A stretch of DNA of 5,353 bases, taken from positions 1 through 5,353 of the forward strand of contig CATMOP010000164.1 in the NCBI GenBank assembly GCA_950072225.1, in the 5' to 3' direction. The position numbers and the translations under genes are program-made. A model generated the notes under the pieces. It made no database searches, was not told the origin of the DNA, and worked only from the letters and a program-made list of their open reading frames with translations. This document shows positions 1 to 5,353 of the stretch, piece by piece (positions within the stretch are counted from its first letter, which is position 1; each line of letters begins with the position of its first letter). The DNA comes from an uncultured Nitrospina sp. (lineage in GTDB: Bacteria > Nitrospinota > Nitrospinia > Nitrospinales > VA-1).

Positions 1-17
1 CCACGGGAGTGGGTGGG

Positions 18-45
18 TTGACATTATGGGTGACACCTATAAAAT
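18..45 (+). promoter_or_regulatory. Sigma-70-type promoter for the aminopeptidase-LRR operon
   Basis: A perfect -35 hexamer TTGACA lies at 18-23. A good -10 hexamer, TAAAAT, lies at 40-45 after a 16-base spacer; an overlapping TATAAA at 38-43 would give a spacer of only 14. Transcription would begin near 52, leaving a leader of about 40 bases before the ATG at 92. The spacer contains GGTGACACC (29-37), an odd-centred inverted repeat, and TGACA occurs twice, at 19-23 and 31-35, so an operator could overlap the promoter. The hexamers are read directly; activity is inferred. Confidence 0.7.
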
Positions 46-91
46 GATCTTTCACTCGCAACAATATTAAAATTTTTGTGAAACCCACTGC

Positions 92-2707
92 ATGAGTTCA
101 GTTCGATATTGTAAATGCCATTTTCAAAACGGTGAGTCCCAGCACTGGGGCATTCTGGATCGCAAGGCTTTTGCTCAAAAGGGGGCGAACGCACATTTTG
201 CTCCAGACACCCCTTTGCTTCCCAAGCACCTTTTGTTGGAGCTGTATTTTGACTGGGAAGAAGAGCGGGTTTGGGGAAGCACGACCTATGATCTGAAGGT
301 CAATGGTCATGATATTCGGGAAATTGTGTTTGACGCGGCAAATCTGGAAATAGAGAAAGTTGTTTTGGGCCGCCGTTTGCTAGAATTTGAAAATACCGGC
401 GACCGGGTAATCATTTCACTAGACAAGGCCCTCAAATATGGCGGAACCGTGCAGGTGAAACTGTTTCATTCTGTCTCCCGGCCCCTGGCAGGAATTTATT
501 TTACAAAACCGGATGAAGCTTATCTGGGCCGGTTCAAAACGGTTTGGACCCAAGGACAGGATGAGGACTCCAAATATTATTTTCCCTGTTTTGACCAGCC
601 AAACTTCAAGCAGACCACGGAAGTTAAGCTTCACCTGCCCAAGGGAATGTTTGGGCTGTCTAACGGTCGTCTTCTTAAAAAAAGTGAAAGTGCTAACGAA
701 TCCTTTTACCATTATAAACTGGAAATTCCCTATTCGACTTACCTTCTCTCCATTGTAGCTGGAGATTTTTCTGTGCATGAGAGCCGCGTTGGGGGAGTCG
801 ATATTAAATGGTACGTTCAAAAGGGCCGGGAACGGGAAGGGAGAAATGCCTTTAAGGATACCGGAAAAATCATCCAATTTTTTTCCGATTACACCGGTTA
901 TTCTTATCCCTATAAACACTATACCCAGATCGCGGTTCCCGAATTTATATTTGGGGGTATGGAAAATTTCACCGTTACCACCCAGACAGATCTTACTCTA
1001 CATGACAGTCGGGCCAGGCTGGATCTGGACTCTAATGGATTGGTCGCCCATGAAGCCGCCCATATGTGGTTTGGCGATGTTGTCACTGCGAGGAGTTGGT
1101 CCCATGCCTGGTTGCATGAATCGTTTGCCACATATTTTGATGCTCTATACACCCGCGAGTCGAAAGGTGAGGACGAATTCCGCTATCAGTTGCTGGAAGA
1201 CGCGGAAACCTATTTCAGTGAAGATGCTCGTTATCGTCGTCCTATCGTGACCCATATCTATAAAGAACCTATCGATTTGTTCGATGCCCATCTTTATCCG
1301 GGGGGAGCGGTGCGACTGCATTATTTAAAAACCATTGTCGAAGAGCCCCTGTTTCGCAGGGCTCTGGCCCGGTTCCTGAAACGTCATGAGTATGGACTGG
1401 TCGAAACCGTGGATCTGGTCCGGTGCCTGGAAGAGGTCAGCGGAAAAAATTTTGACGAATGGATGGATCAATGGATTTATCGCGGAGGTTACCCCATGTT
1501 GGACGTGGGTTACCAATGGGGTTCGGTTTCAAAAATGGCGGAGGTAACAATTAAACAAACGCAGAAGGCTGAGAAAAAAGATGATGAATTGTTGTTCAAA
1601 CTGCCTTTGAAGATCGAGTTCTATTACTCCCGGGGCAGTGAAAAGTTTCCGTTAGAAATCAAAAATAAAGAGGAGAAATTTTGTTTCCATCTCAAATCCA
1701 AACCGCTGTTTTTCAGACTAGATCCAGACTACGAGTGCCCGGTCAAAAAAGTGAAGTTGGAAGTCTCCCGTTCCCTGCTGTATGAACAGTTGAAGCGGGA
1801 CAAAGACCCTATAGGGCGGATCGAGGCGGCTCAAAGCCTAGTCGCCAAGGCATCACAGGCCGATATCAAGGTGCTCAGTCAGCGCCTCAAAAAAGAAACC
1901 CAGTGGGGGGTGGCGAATCGTATTGCCAAAGCCCTGGGGAAAATAGGGGGGGAATTCGCTCGCGATGGACTACTCAAGGCGGTGAACAGCCGTGAAGCGA
2001 AAATTCGCCGGGGTATCGTTCAGGCACTGGGAGAGTTTATGGGGGATGAAAAAGTAACTCGTATCCTGAAGAAAATTGCCGGAGGTGATCCCTCTTACAG
2101 AGTGGAAGCTGAGGCGCTTTCTTCCTTGGGGCGAATAAAGGCAAAAAACTGCCGCCCCTTTCTGGAAGGTTTTTTAGATAGGCCTTCGCATAACGATATT
2201 GGGCGGTCGGCAATATTCAAGGCCTTGGCCAGTCTGGAGGAAGAGGAAGCGTGGGCAACCTTGCTTCAGGGTGCCAATTATGGCGCGCCCCGTAGCAGTC
2301 GGTTTTCAGCTATTCAGGGGCTGGCAAAGCTTGCTGGGAGGTTTGAATACCTCAAGCCTGAAGCCATTAATGCCTTCAAGCGGTTTGCGAGAGAAACTCG
2401 GGGGACTCCTTGCGCCACTTTTCGCGGTAAACTGGCAGCCATTCATGCCATGGGCGAGTTGGAAGACCTTTCGGCAGTTCCCACTCTGAGGCAGCTGGCA
2501 GAGGGTGAAACCGATGGCCGTTTGAAACGGAGGGCCGAAGAAACGATTGGCCGCTTGTTTGACTCGGCTAAAAAACCCAAAGAAATGAAGGTGATACGAT
2601 CCGACCTCGATGACTTGATGCTAGAAAATAAATCCCTGCGTGATCGGATGGATATCATGGAAAAACAAAAAGACGCTAAACTAAAATCCAAAAAGAAAAA
2701 AGGATAA
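92..2707 (+). CDS. M1-family zinc aminopeptidase with C-terminal HEAT-repeat solenoid
   Basis: Predicted to remove N-terminal amino acids from peptides in the cytoplasm; no signal peptide or membrane segment is visible. Residues about 35-225 form the M1 N-terminal beta domain, including the WFPC-like YYFPCFDQP at 162-170. The catalytic domain follows to about 465. It has the exopeptidase motif GGMEN (288-292), the zinc motif HEAAH (H320, E321, H324) and the third zinc ligand E343 in HESFATY, exactly 19 residues after H324. Y402 in LYPGGA is the likely transition-state tyrosine. A beta-rich segment (470-555) leads into about seven to eight HEAT-like helical repeats (565-825), in place of a classical ERAP1-type C-terminal domain. 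A short coiled coil (I835, L842, L849, M856) and a lysine-rich tail close the protein. The ATG at 92 is the only usable start before the core, but it lacks a clear Shine-Dalgarno. M1 assignment is firm; substrate is unknown. Confidence 0.95.
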   Translation: MSSVRYCKCHFQNGESQHWGILDRKAFAQKGANAHFAPDTPLLPKHLLLELYFDWEEERVWGSTTYDLKVNGHDIREIVFDAANLEIEKVVLGRRLLEFENTGDRVIISLDKALKYGGTVQVKLFHSVSRPLAGIYFTKPDEAYLGRFKTVWTQGQDEDSKYYFPCFDQPNFKQTTEVKLHLPKGMFGLSNGRLLKKSESANESFYHYKLEIPYSTYLLSIVAGDFSVHESRVGGVDIKWYVQKGREREGRNAFKDTGKIIQFFSDYTGYSYPYKHYTQIAVPEFIFGGMENFTVTTQTDLTLHDSRARLDLDSNGLVAHEAAHMWFGDVVTARSWSHAWLHESFATYFDALYTRESKGEDEFRYQLLEDAETYFSEDARYRRPIVTHIYKEPIDLFDAHLYPGGAVRLHYLKTIVEEPLFRRALARFLKRHEYGLVETVDLVRCLEEVSGKNFDEWMDQWIYRGGYPMLDVGYQWGSVSKMAEVTIKQTQKAEKKDDELLFKLPLKIEFYYSRGSEKFPLEIKNKEEKFCFHLKSKPLFFRLDPDYECPVKKVKLEVSRSLLYEQLKRDKDPIGRIEAAQSLVAKASQADIKVLSQRLKKETQWGVANRIAKALGKIGGEFARDGLLKAVNSREAKIRRGIVQALGEFMGDEKVTRILKKIAGGDPSYRVEAEALSSLGRIKAKNCRPFLEGFLDRPSHNDIGRSAIFKALASLEEEEAWATLLQGANYGAPRSSRFSAIQGLAKLAGRFEYLKPEAINAFKRFARETRGTPCATFRGKLAAIHAMGELEDLSAVPTLRQLAEGETDGRLKRRAEETIGRLFDSAKKPKEMKVIRSDLDDLMLENKSLRDRMDIMEKQKDAKLKSKKKKG
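2699..2704 (+). promoter_or_regulatory. Ribosome binding site of the LRR gene, inside the aminopeptidase gene
   Basis: AAAGGA lies in the last sense codons of the aminopeptidase gene, seven bases before the ATG at 2712. It supports that start, and with the four-base intergenic gap it suggests that ribosomes ending on the upstream gene start on the LRR gene (translational coupling). Confidence 0.7.
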
Positions 2708-2711
2708 TGGA

Positions 2712-3284
2712 ATGAACAAGCCATTTAATGATGATCCAGTAGAAGTACTGGTGAAAAAGTTTTTGTCCAGGAACGGAACGGTTCTGGATCTGCGGTTAAA
2801 ATATATCGGCGATGAGGGTCTGGAATACTTGGCTAAATGTCCAGAACTGATCGACCTGGAAGTGTTGAACCTTGGAAGAAATGAGATTACCGACAAGGGA
2901 GTTCGGGCATTGGCAGGCTCTTCGATAATCACAAACTTGAAGGAACTGCATCTGGAAAGAAACGAGATCAGCGATGCCGGGGCCAAAGCCATTGCGGGTT
3001 CTGCAAATTTTTCCTACTTAAATTTCATCAACTTATGGAAAAACAAAGTGGGAGCCGAAGGGGCCAAAGCCATTGCTAGTTCCACCATTCTAGTTAATTT
3101 GAAAAGTCTGGATCTGGCCCAGAATAATATTGGCGATGAAGGTGCCAAGGCTCTTGCCGAAAGCAATACCCTGGCTGGCCTTGAGTTGCTCGAGATATTT
3201 GGCAGTGGCCTGACCGATGAAGGCAAAAAACAGCTCAAAGAAACTACCGCCTTCCCCAAACTGCAAACCTTGGTTGTGGAGTAA
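2712..3284 (+). CDS. Leucine-rich repeat (ribonuclease-inhibitor-type) protein
   Basis: A 190-residue solenoid protein with no signal peptide, membrane helix or enzymatic domain, so a cytoplasmic protein-binding role is likely. After a 24-residue N-terminal cap there are six full repeats starting at L25, L52, L79, I106, L133 and L160, plus the first strand of a seventh at L187. The spacing is exactly 27 residues. Each unit has an LxLxxN-like strand (for example LNLGRN, LHLERN, LDLAQN), then (I/V/L)-x-D/A-x-G and a helix resembling GAKAIA, which is the RNI-like subclass also found in NLR and RanGAP proteins. It begins four bases after the aminopeptidase stop and uses an RBS within that gene, so the two are probably coexpressed and may act together. 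The partner is unknown. It could equally be an independent adaptor. The family call is strong; the function is not known. Confidence 0.93.
   Translation: MNKPFNDDPVEVLVKKFLSRNGTVLDLRLKYIGDEGLEYLAKCPELIDLEVLNLGRNEITDKGVRALAGSSIITNLKELHLERNEISDAGAKAIAGSANFSYLNFINLWKNKVGAEGAKAIASSTILVNLKSLDLAQNNIGDEGAKALAESNTLAGLELLEIFGSGLTDEGKKQLKETTAFPKLQTLVVE
2784..3269 (+). repeat. Six tandem 81-bp coding repeats (LRR units)
   Basis: These six units encode the 27-residue LRRs with no insertions or deletions between them. At DNA level most units have diverged, but the third and fourth share an exact 17-base string, GGGGCCAAAGCCATTGC, at 2979-2995 and 3060-3076. The strings are exactly 81 bases apart, consistent with expansion by unit duplication or gene conversion. 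Confidence 0.85.
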
Positions 3285-3299
3285 CCGGCTTCATCACTG
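3285..3299. other. Convergent junction without a visible terminator
   Basis: Only 15 bases separate the stop of the LRR gene (plus strand) from the stop of the TIR-TPR gene (minus strand). No GC-rich hairpin followed by a T tract is present for either direction. The best pairing, AACCGGC (3283-3289) against GCGGGTT, has a mismatch in a seven-base stem and no U run. Transcripts of the two operons may therefore overlap, or end by Rho-dependent termination; that is inference. Confidence 0.6.
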
Positions 3300-4589
3300 C
3301 TAATGCGGGTTGAACGACCCTTTTAAAATATTCAGCCTGTTTTTGAGGGATGGGGTCCAGACGGCATTGCGCATGTCCAATAATTCTTTGGCTTGCTTGA
3401 GGATGGGTTTGAGGTGTTCGGTATCTCGGAGTTGGTAGTAGGCTTCGGCCAGGTCGATCAGAATATGGGCTTCCTCTTTCCGGTTCTCGACATATTTTGC
3501 GATGGCCAGAGCCTGGACGAAAAATGCCGTTGCTGGTTCATATTGCTCCAATTTCTGGTAATTCAGACCTATGCCGACCAATAATTCCAGTTCCTTATCG
3601 TGGTTTTCCTGCTGGCGGTAGATCGCCAGGGCTTTTAAATAGCAGTTGATAGCTTTTTCTATTTTGTTTTGTTTGACGTAGACGTACCCGAGTCCGTTAT
3701 AGGAACTGCCAATGAACGCATTATGGCCTTTTTCAGTAGCAAGATCTTTCTGTTCTTCAAAATATTTTCGGGCCTGATCGAGTTTGCCGAAGATGGCGTA
3801 TGCATCACCAAGATTAGCTAACAAACTGCATTGCTCTTTGCTGTCGTCCGACTCTTTGGCAATATCGAGTTCCTGGAGAAAAAAATCGATGGCTTTTTTA
3901 GTCTGCCCCAGTCGGGTGTATGCCATACCGAGAGCGGAGAGAGCATTTTTTTCTGCTTGCTTATCGCCAACGCCACGAGCTTTTTTGAGAAAAATCGTTT
4001 CAGATTCTACCAACTTACGCAAATCAAGCCCCCCGGACGATTCCAGGCTAGACGGTTTGCCGGGTTTTGCGTCATAGCCCGCAAGCCGTTGGAAACTTTC
4101 TTCGACGGACAGGGACATTTTTTCTTCTACTTCTTTTTTGAAATTTAGTTCCTCCTCAATATCTTCCAGAGCCTCCTCCAGGTCTTCTTGCAAGAATGCG
4201 CTTCTCAACTTGTAGGATTTGCAATCACAAAGGTGTTTTAAAGCCCCTTGCAGGTTTTTCCTTTCTGGAAGCACTGCGCCATCAAGTAGTAATGGGACTA
4301 TCATCAAATCCAGATTCATGGCAGAAACGATTTCAAAACGAAGGCGTTCGCCCTGAATAGAATCAGCAACAGGTAGAGCTGTGAGTTCTGCGGGGGATTC
4401 AGGCCTTGAAATCACAATGACTAATGCGTCGCAGAGGGAAAGGTTGTCGCGGTTGGCTTGCCGGGAAAAGGCTTCAGGATCTTCCGGACCCAGGCATTTA
4501 GCTTCCAGAAATTGCCGGCATTCCTGAATGATGTTTTGGGCGACGGTTTTTGCTCTGGGATCGCTCAGACTGAAATAAAGAGTCGGCAT
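3300..4589 (-). CDS. TIR-like domain protein with C-terminal TPR repeats
   Basis: Residues 1-148 resemble a bacterial TIR or TIR-like domain. The first strand is LYFSLSD (4-10), in place of the usual FISYS-x-D. Next come a 'CDALVIVIS' strand (53-61), then RLRFEIVSAM (82-91) followed by IVPLLLDG (97-104), the typical 'rlEi..A...ipVlvdG' block. E86 sits where TIR NADases carry their catalytic glutamate. A charged helical linker (about 135-170) leads to five TPR units between 212 and 411 with an exact 40-residue period (G221, G261, G301, G341, A381), a kinesin-light-chain-like spacing. No signal peptide or membrane segment is visible. The ATG at 4589 is the only start candidate; GGGG about eight bases upstream is a weak RBS. 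An 80-base gap separates it from the upstream gene on the same strand, so cotranscription is likely. TPR assignment is strong and TIR assignment moderate. The domain could be a non-catalytic protein-interaction TIR. Confidence 0.88.
   Translation of the reverse strand: MPTLYFSLSDPRAKTVAQNIIQECRQFLEAKCLGPEDPEAFSRQANRDNLSLCDALVIVISRPESPAELTALPVADSIQGERLRFEIVSAMNLDLMIVPLLLDGAVLPERKNLQGALKHLCDCKSYKLRSAFLQEDLEEALEDIEEELNFKKEVEEKMSLSVEESFQRLAGYDAKPGKPSSLESSGGLDLRKLVESETIFLKKARGVGDKQAEKNALSALGMAYTRLGQTKKAIDFFLQELDIAKESDDSKEQCSLLANLGDAYAIFGKLDQARKYFEEQKDLATEKGHNAFIGSSYNGLGYVYVKQNKIEKAINCYLKALAIYRQQENHDKELELLVGIGLNYQKLEQYEPATAFFVQALAIAKYVENRKEEAHILIDLAEAYYQLRDTEHLKPILKQAKELLDMRNAVWTPSLKNRLNILKGSFNPH
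3357..3956 (-). repeat. Five tandem TPR units of 40 codons
   Basis: Five 120-bp coding units give helix pairs of the pattern 'ALGxAYxxLGxxxKAIxxFxxALxIAK' in divergent form. The conserved small residue falls at 221, 261, 301, 341 and 381 of the protein. The last unit is the most degenerate (A381 replaces G, and its second helix diverges) and is followed by a capping helix up to residue 429. The exact 40-residue period, longer than the canonical 34, matches the TPR subtype of kinesin light chains and many bacterial signalling scaffolds. Confidence 0.85.
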
Positions 4590-4669
4590 AGTGAGGCCCC
4601 GTATTTTATTCCATCCATAATTGAAGTGGTATAGCTCAAAGTCGTTTTTAGAGGATAGGCTAATCGTCT
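4590..4669 (-). other. 80-base spacer between the unknown gene and the TIR-TPR gene
   Basis: No convincing terminator hairpin or sigma-70 promoter with paired -35 and -10 elements is visible here on the minus strand. There is a purine-rich GGATGGAA and a GGGG near the downstream start. The reading frame of the TIR-TPR gene stays open through this spacer but contains no ATG, GTG or TTG. The simplest reading is a within-operon spacer. Confidence 0.5.
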
Positions 4670-5137
4670 TTATTTGAATAGTTCTTTCAATCGGGCCTTG
4701 CAGCGGGGTTCCTTGGTCAATTCGATCATGATTTTCTCGTTGACACTTAAATTCTTCAAGCTGGTTTTAGAGTTATAATGGGAAAACGCCGCCCAAAGGC
4801 TGGCGCAGTCGCGGAATTCGTTGTAGGTGGAGAGGATATTGGTCATATTGGCGATGCTTCGGCCATCGAGCCCTTCAAATAAAATATACATCTGCATGGA
4901 GAGGTCATAGAGCACTTGTGAAAAGTGCTCGGTGACCTCTTTCAAAAAAGGAAATTTGTTGACATTTTTTTTCATTGACGCGTCGTTGGAAGAAAGAACA
5001 GCGATATTCCTTTTAACCTTTTCCAGGTCTTCAGAAATTTCTTCCCAGATTTTTTCATTCATCAGCCTTTTTTCCAGTTTTACTTCCTCGGTTTTTCCCG
5101 GAAACAATTTTCTGAAAGCGGAATAAATGATTCCCAA
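4670..5137 (-). CDS. Hypothetical helical protein, N-terminus uncertain
   Basis: I do not recognise this protein. The 155-residue frame is rich in Lys, Glu and Leu and looks all-helical and soluble. A charged amphipathic stretch spans about 16-48, and a more hydrophobic core (63-120) contains FSQVLYDLSMQMYILFEGL and a Trp-containing helix near 115. There is no signal peptide, transmembrane helix, zinc ligand set or nucleotide-binding motif. The start given is a TTG at 5137 with no Shine-Dalgarno. The frame stays open a further 17 codons upstream to a TGA near 5190 with no ATG or GTG, so this TTG is a poor start. A coding-like segment in another frame just upstream (5167-5280) may be the true N-terminus, split off by a frameshift. 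It lies 80 bases upstream of the TIR-TPR gene on the same strand and may be its operon partner. Confidence 0.6.
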   Translation of the reverse strand: MGIIYSAFRKLFPGKTEEVKLEKRLMNEKIWEEISEDLEKVKRNIAVLSSNDASMKKNVNKFPFLKEVTEHFSQVLYDLSMQMYILFEGLDGRSIANMTNILSTYNEFRDCASLWAAFSHYNSKTSLKNLSVNEKIMIELTKEPRCKARLKELFK

Positions 5138-5166
5138 TTCTTTGACTTTGTCGGGGTAGTTTGTTC

Positions 5167-5280
5167 TTATATTTCTTCCATATTCTTGTCATAGACCTGC
5201 ATCATTACCATAAACTCTTTTTTATCCAAGGGTTTATCGGCTTGGATTTTTTCAGTGGTTATTGCGATGTTTTGAAACAA
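5167..5280 (-). pseudogene. Possible frameshifted N-terminal segment of the 4670-5137 gene
   Basis: A short minus-strand frame runs from a TTG at 5280 (ATG alternatives at 5211 and 5205) to a TAA at 5169-5167. It encodes 37 residues of ordinary charged and hydrophobic composition, including TTEKIQADKPLDKKEF and MQVYDKNMEE. Adding one base in the GAAGAAATA run near 5173 would join it directly to the open extension of the downstream frame (RTNYPDKVKELG then GIIYSAF), giving one protein of about 200 residues. No good RBS is visible for the TTG. It could instead be a chance frame or a leader peptide. The reading frames are seen directly; the joining is inferred. Confidence 0.35.
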
Positions 5281-5309
5281 TAGTTGTTTTCATTATTTCA
5301 CTTTAGATC

Positions 5310-5341
5310 ATTATAAAGGCTTTATGCCTAGTTTTTATCAA
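5310..5341 (-). promoter_or_regulatory. Candidate promoter for the minus-strand pair
   Basis: On the minus strand a perfect -10 TATAAT occupies 5315-5310. The best upstream hexamer, TTGATA at 5341-5336, is 20 bases away, which is too far for an ideal -35; at 17-18 bases only ATAAAA or GATAAA is available. A small inverted repeat, AGGC-N5-GCCT, lies between the two elements and might be an operator. It would start transcription near 5303, upstream of both 5293 (ATG of a 13-codon frame) and 5280. Confidence 0.35.
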
Positions 5342-5353
5342 AAGACAATCAAA

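Larger units (their letters stand above)
5138..5353. other. Right-end region without a secure gene
   Basis: These 216 bases contain the possible split N-terminus and the candidate promoter listed separately. Also present is a 13-codon minus-strand frame starting at the ATG at 5293, ending at a TGA near 5252, with no strong RBS. It is in the same phase as the 155-residue gene. The region is more A+T-rich than the rest. Nothing else is supported. Confidence 0.5.

Noticed and set aside
419..919. 166-residue minus-strand frame opposite the aminopeptidase gene
   Set aside because: It lies wholly within a gene with clear M1 motifs and shows no family pattern; it is an antisense shadow.
777..1250. 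157-residue plus-strand frame in another phase
   Set aside because: It overlaps the zinc-site region of the aminopeptidase gene, and its protein is low-quality, rich in Pro, Arg and Met, without domains.
3784..4148. Two overlapping plus-strand frames opposite the TIR-TPR gene
   Set aside because: They are antisense to well-supported TPR coding sequence, and their products show no recognisable motif.
4568..4612. Short minus-strand frame MDGIKYG overlapping the TIR-TPR start
   Set aside because: It lies out of frame with the TIR-TPR gene and ends soon after; its GGATGGAA context is suggestive but nothing supports translation.
4932..5126. 64-residue plus-strand frame rich in Phe and Ser
   Set aside because: The Phe/Ser bias is what results from reading the antisense of a Lys/Glu-rich gene; it only superficially resembles a membrane or signal segment.
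5252..5293. 13-codon minus-strand frame with an ATG start
   Set aside because: It is too short, has no good RBS, and shows no attenuator structure downstream. It is noted only because it is in phase with the 155-residue gene.
5317..5336. Terminator-like AGGC-TTTAT-GCCT followed by a short T run on the plus strand
   Set aside because: The stem is only four base pairs and no plus-strand gene ends nearby. It more likely forms part of the minus-strand promoter spacer.
1..5353. Mobile element or phage origin of the locus
   Set aside because: No terminal inverted repeats, transposase, integrase, att-like duplication or tRNA end is visible anywhere in the window.

Overview
This is a bacterial window of four convincing protein genes and one doubtful short reading frame. 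No rRNA, tRNA, CRISPR array, transposase or phage gene is visible. Genes are closely spaced, one pair is probably translationally coupled, and all four products look soluble. The large repeat-rich proteins suggest an environmental Gram-negative with a fairly large regulatory or accessory gene set. A deltaproteobacterial or Nitrospinota-like host is a guess from protein style only; no taxonomic marker is present.

Left half, plus strand: a near-consensus sigma-70 promoter (18-45) precedes an 871-residue M1-family zinc aminopeptidase (92-2707). It carries the complete zinc and exopeptidase motifs and a long C-terminal HEAT-repeat solenoid. Four bases after its stop, and using a ribosome binding site inside its last codons, starts a 190-residue leucine-rich-repeat protein (2712-3284). 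This is a pure ribonuclease-inhibitor-type solenoid with an exact 27-residue period. The two very probably form one operon.

Right half, minus strand, convergent with the first pair across only 15 bases: a 429-residue protein (3300-4589) with an N-terminal TIR-like domain and five TPR units of exactly 40 residues. Upstream of it on the same strand is an unrecognised, apparently helical 155-residue protein (4670-5137). The N-terminus of that gene looks disturbed. The only available start in its frame is a TTG with no ribosome binding site, and a plausible amino-terminal segment lies just upstream in another frame (5167-5280). This suggests a single-base frameshift or an assembly error.

How they may work together: the sequence shows three classes of superhelical binding scaffold (HEAT, LRR, TPR) within about 4.5 kb, two of them attached to a catalytic or signalling domain. 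The best candidate for an unusual system is the TIR-TPR gene with its unknown upstream partner. TIR domains in bacteria are often NAD-consuming or nucleotide-signalling effectors in conflict systems, but no accompanying sensor or NTPase gene is visible here. A defence role is therefore only a hypothesis.
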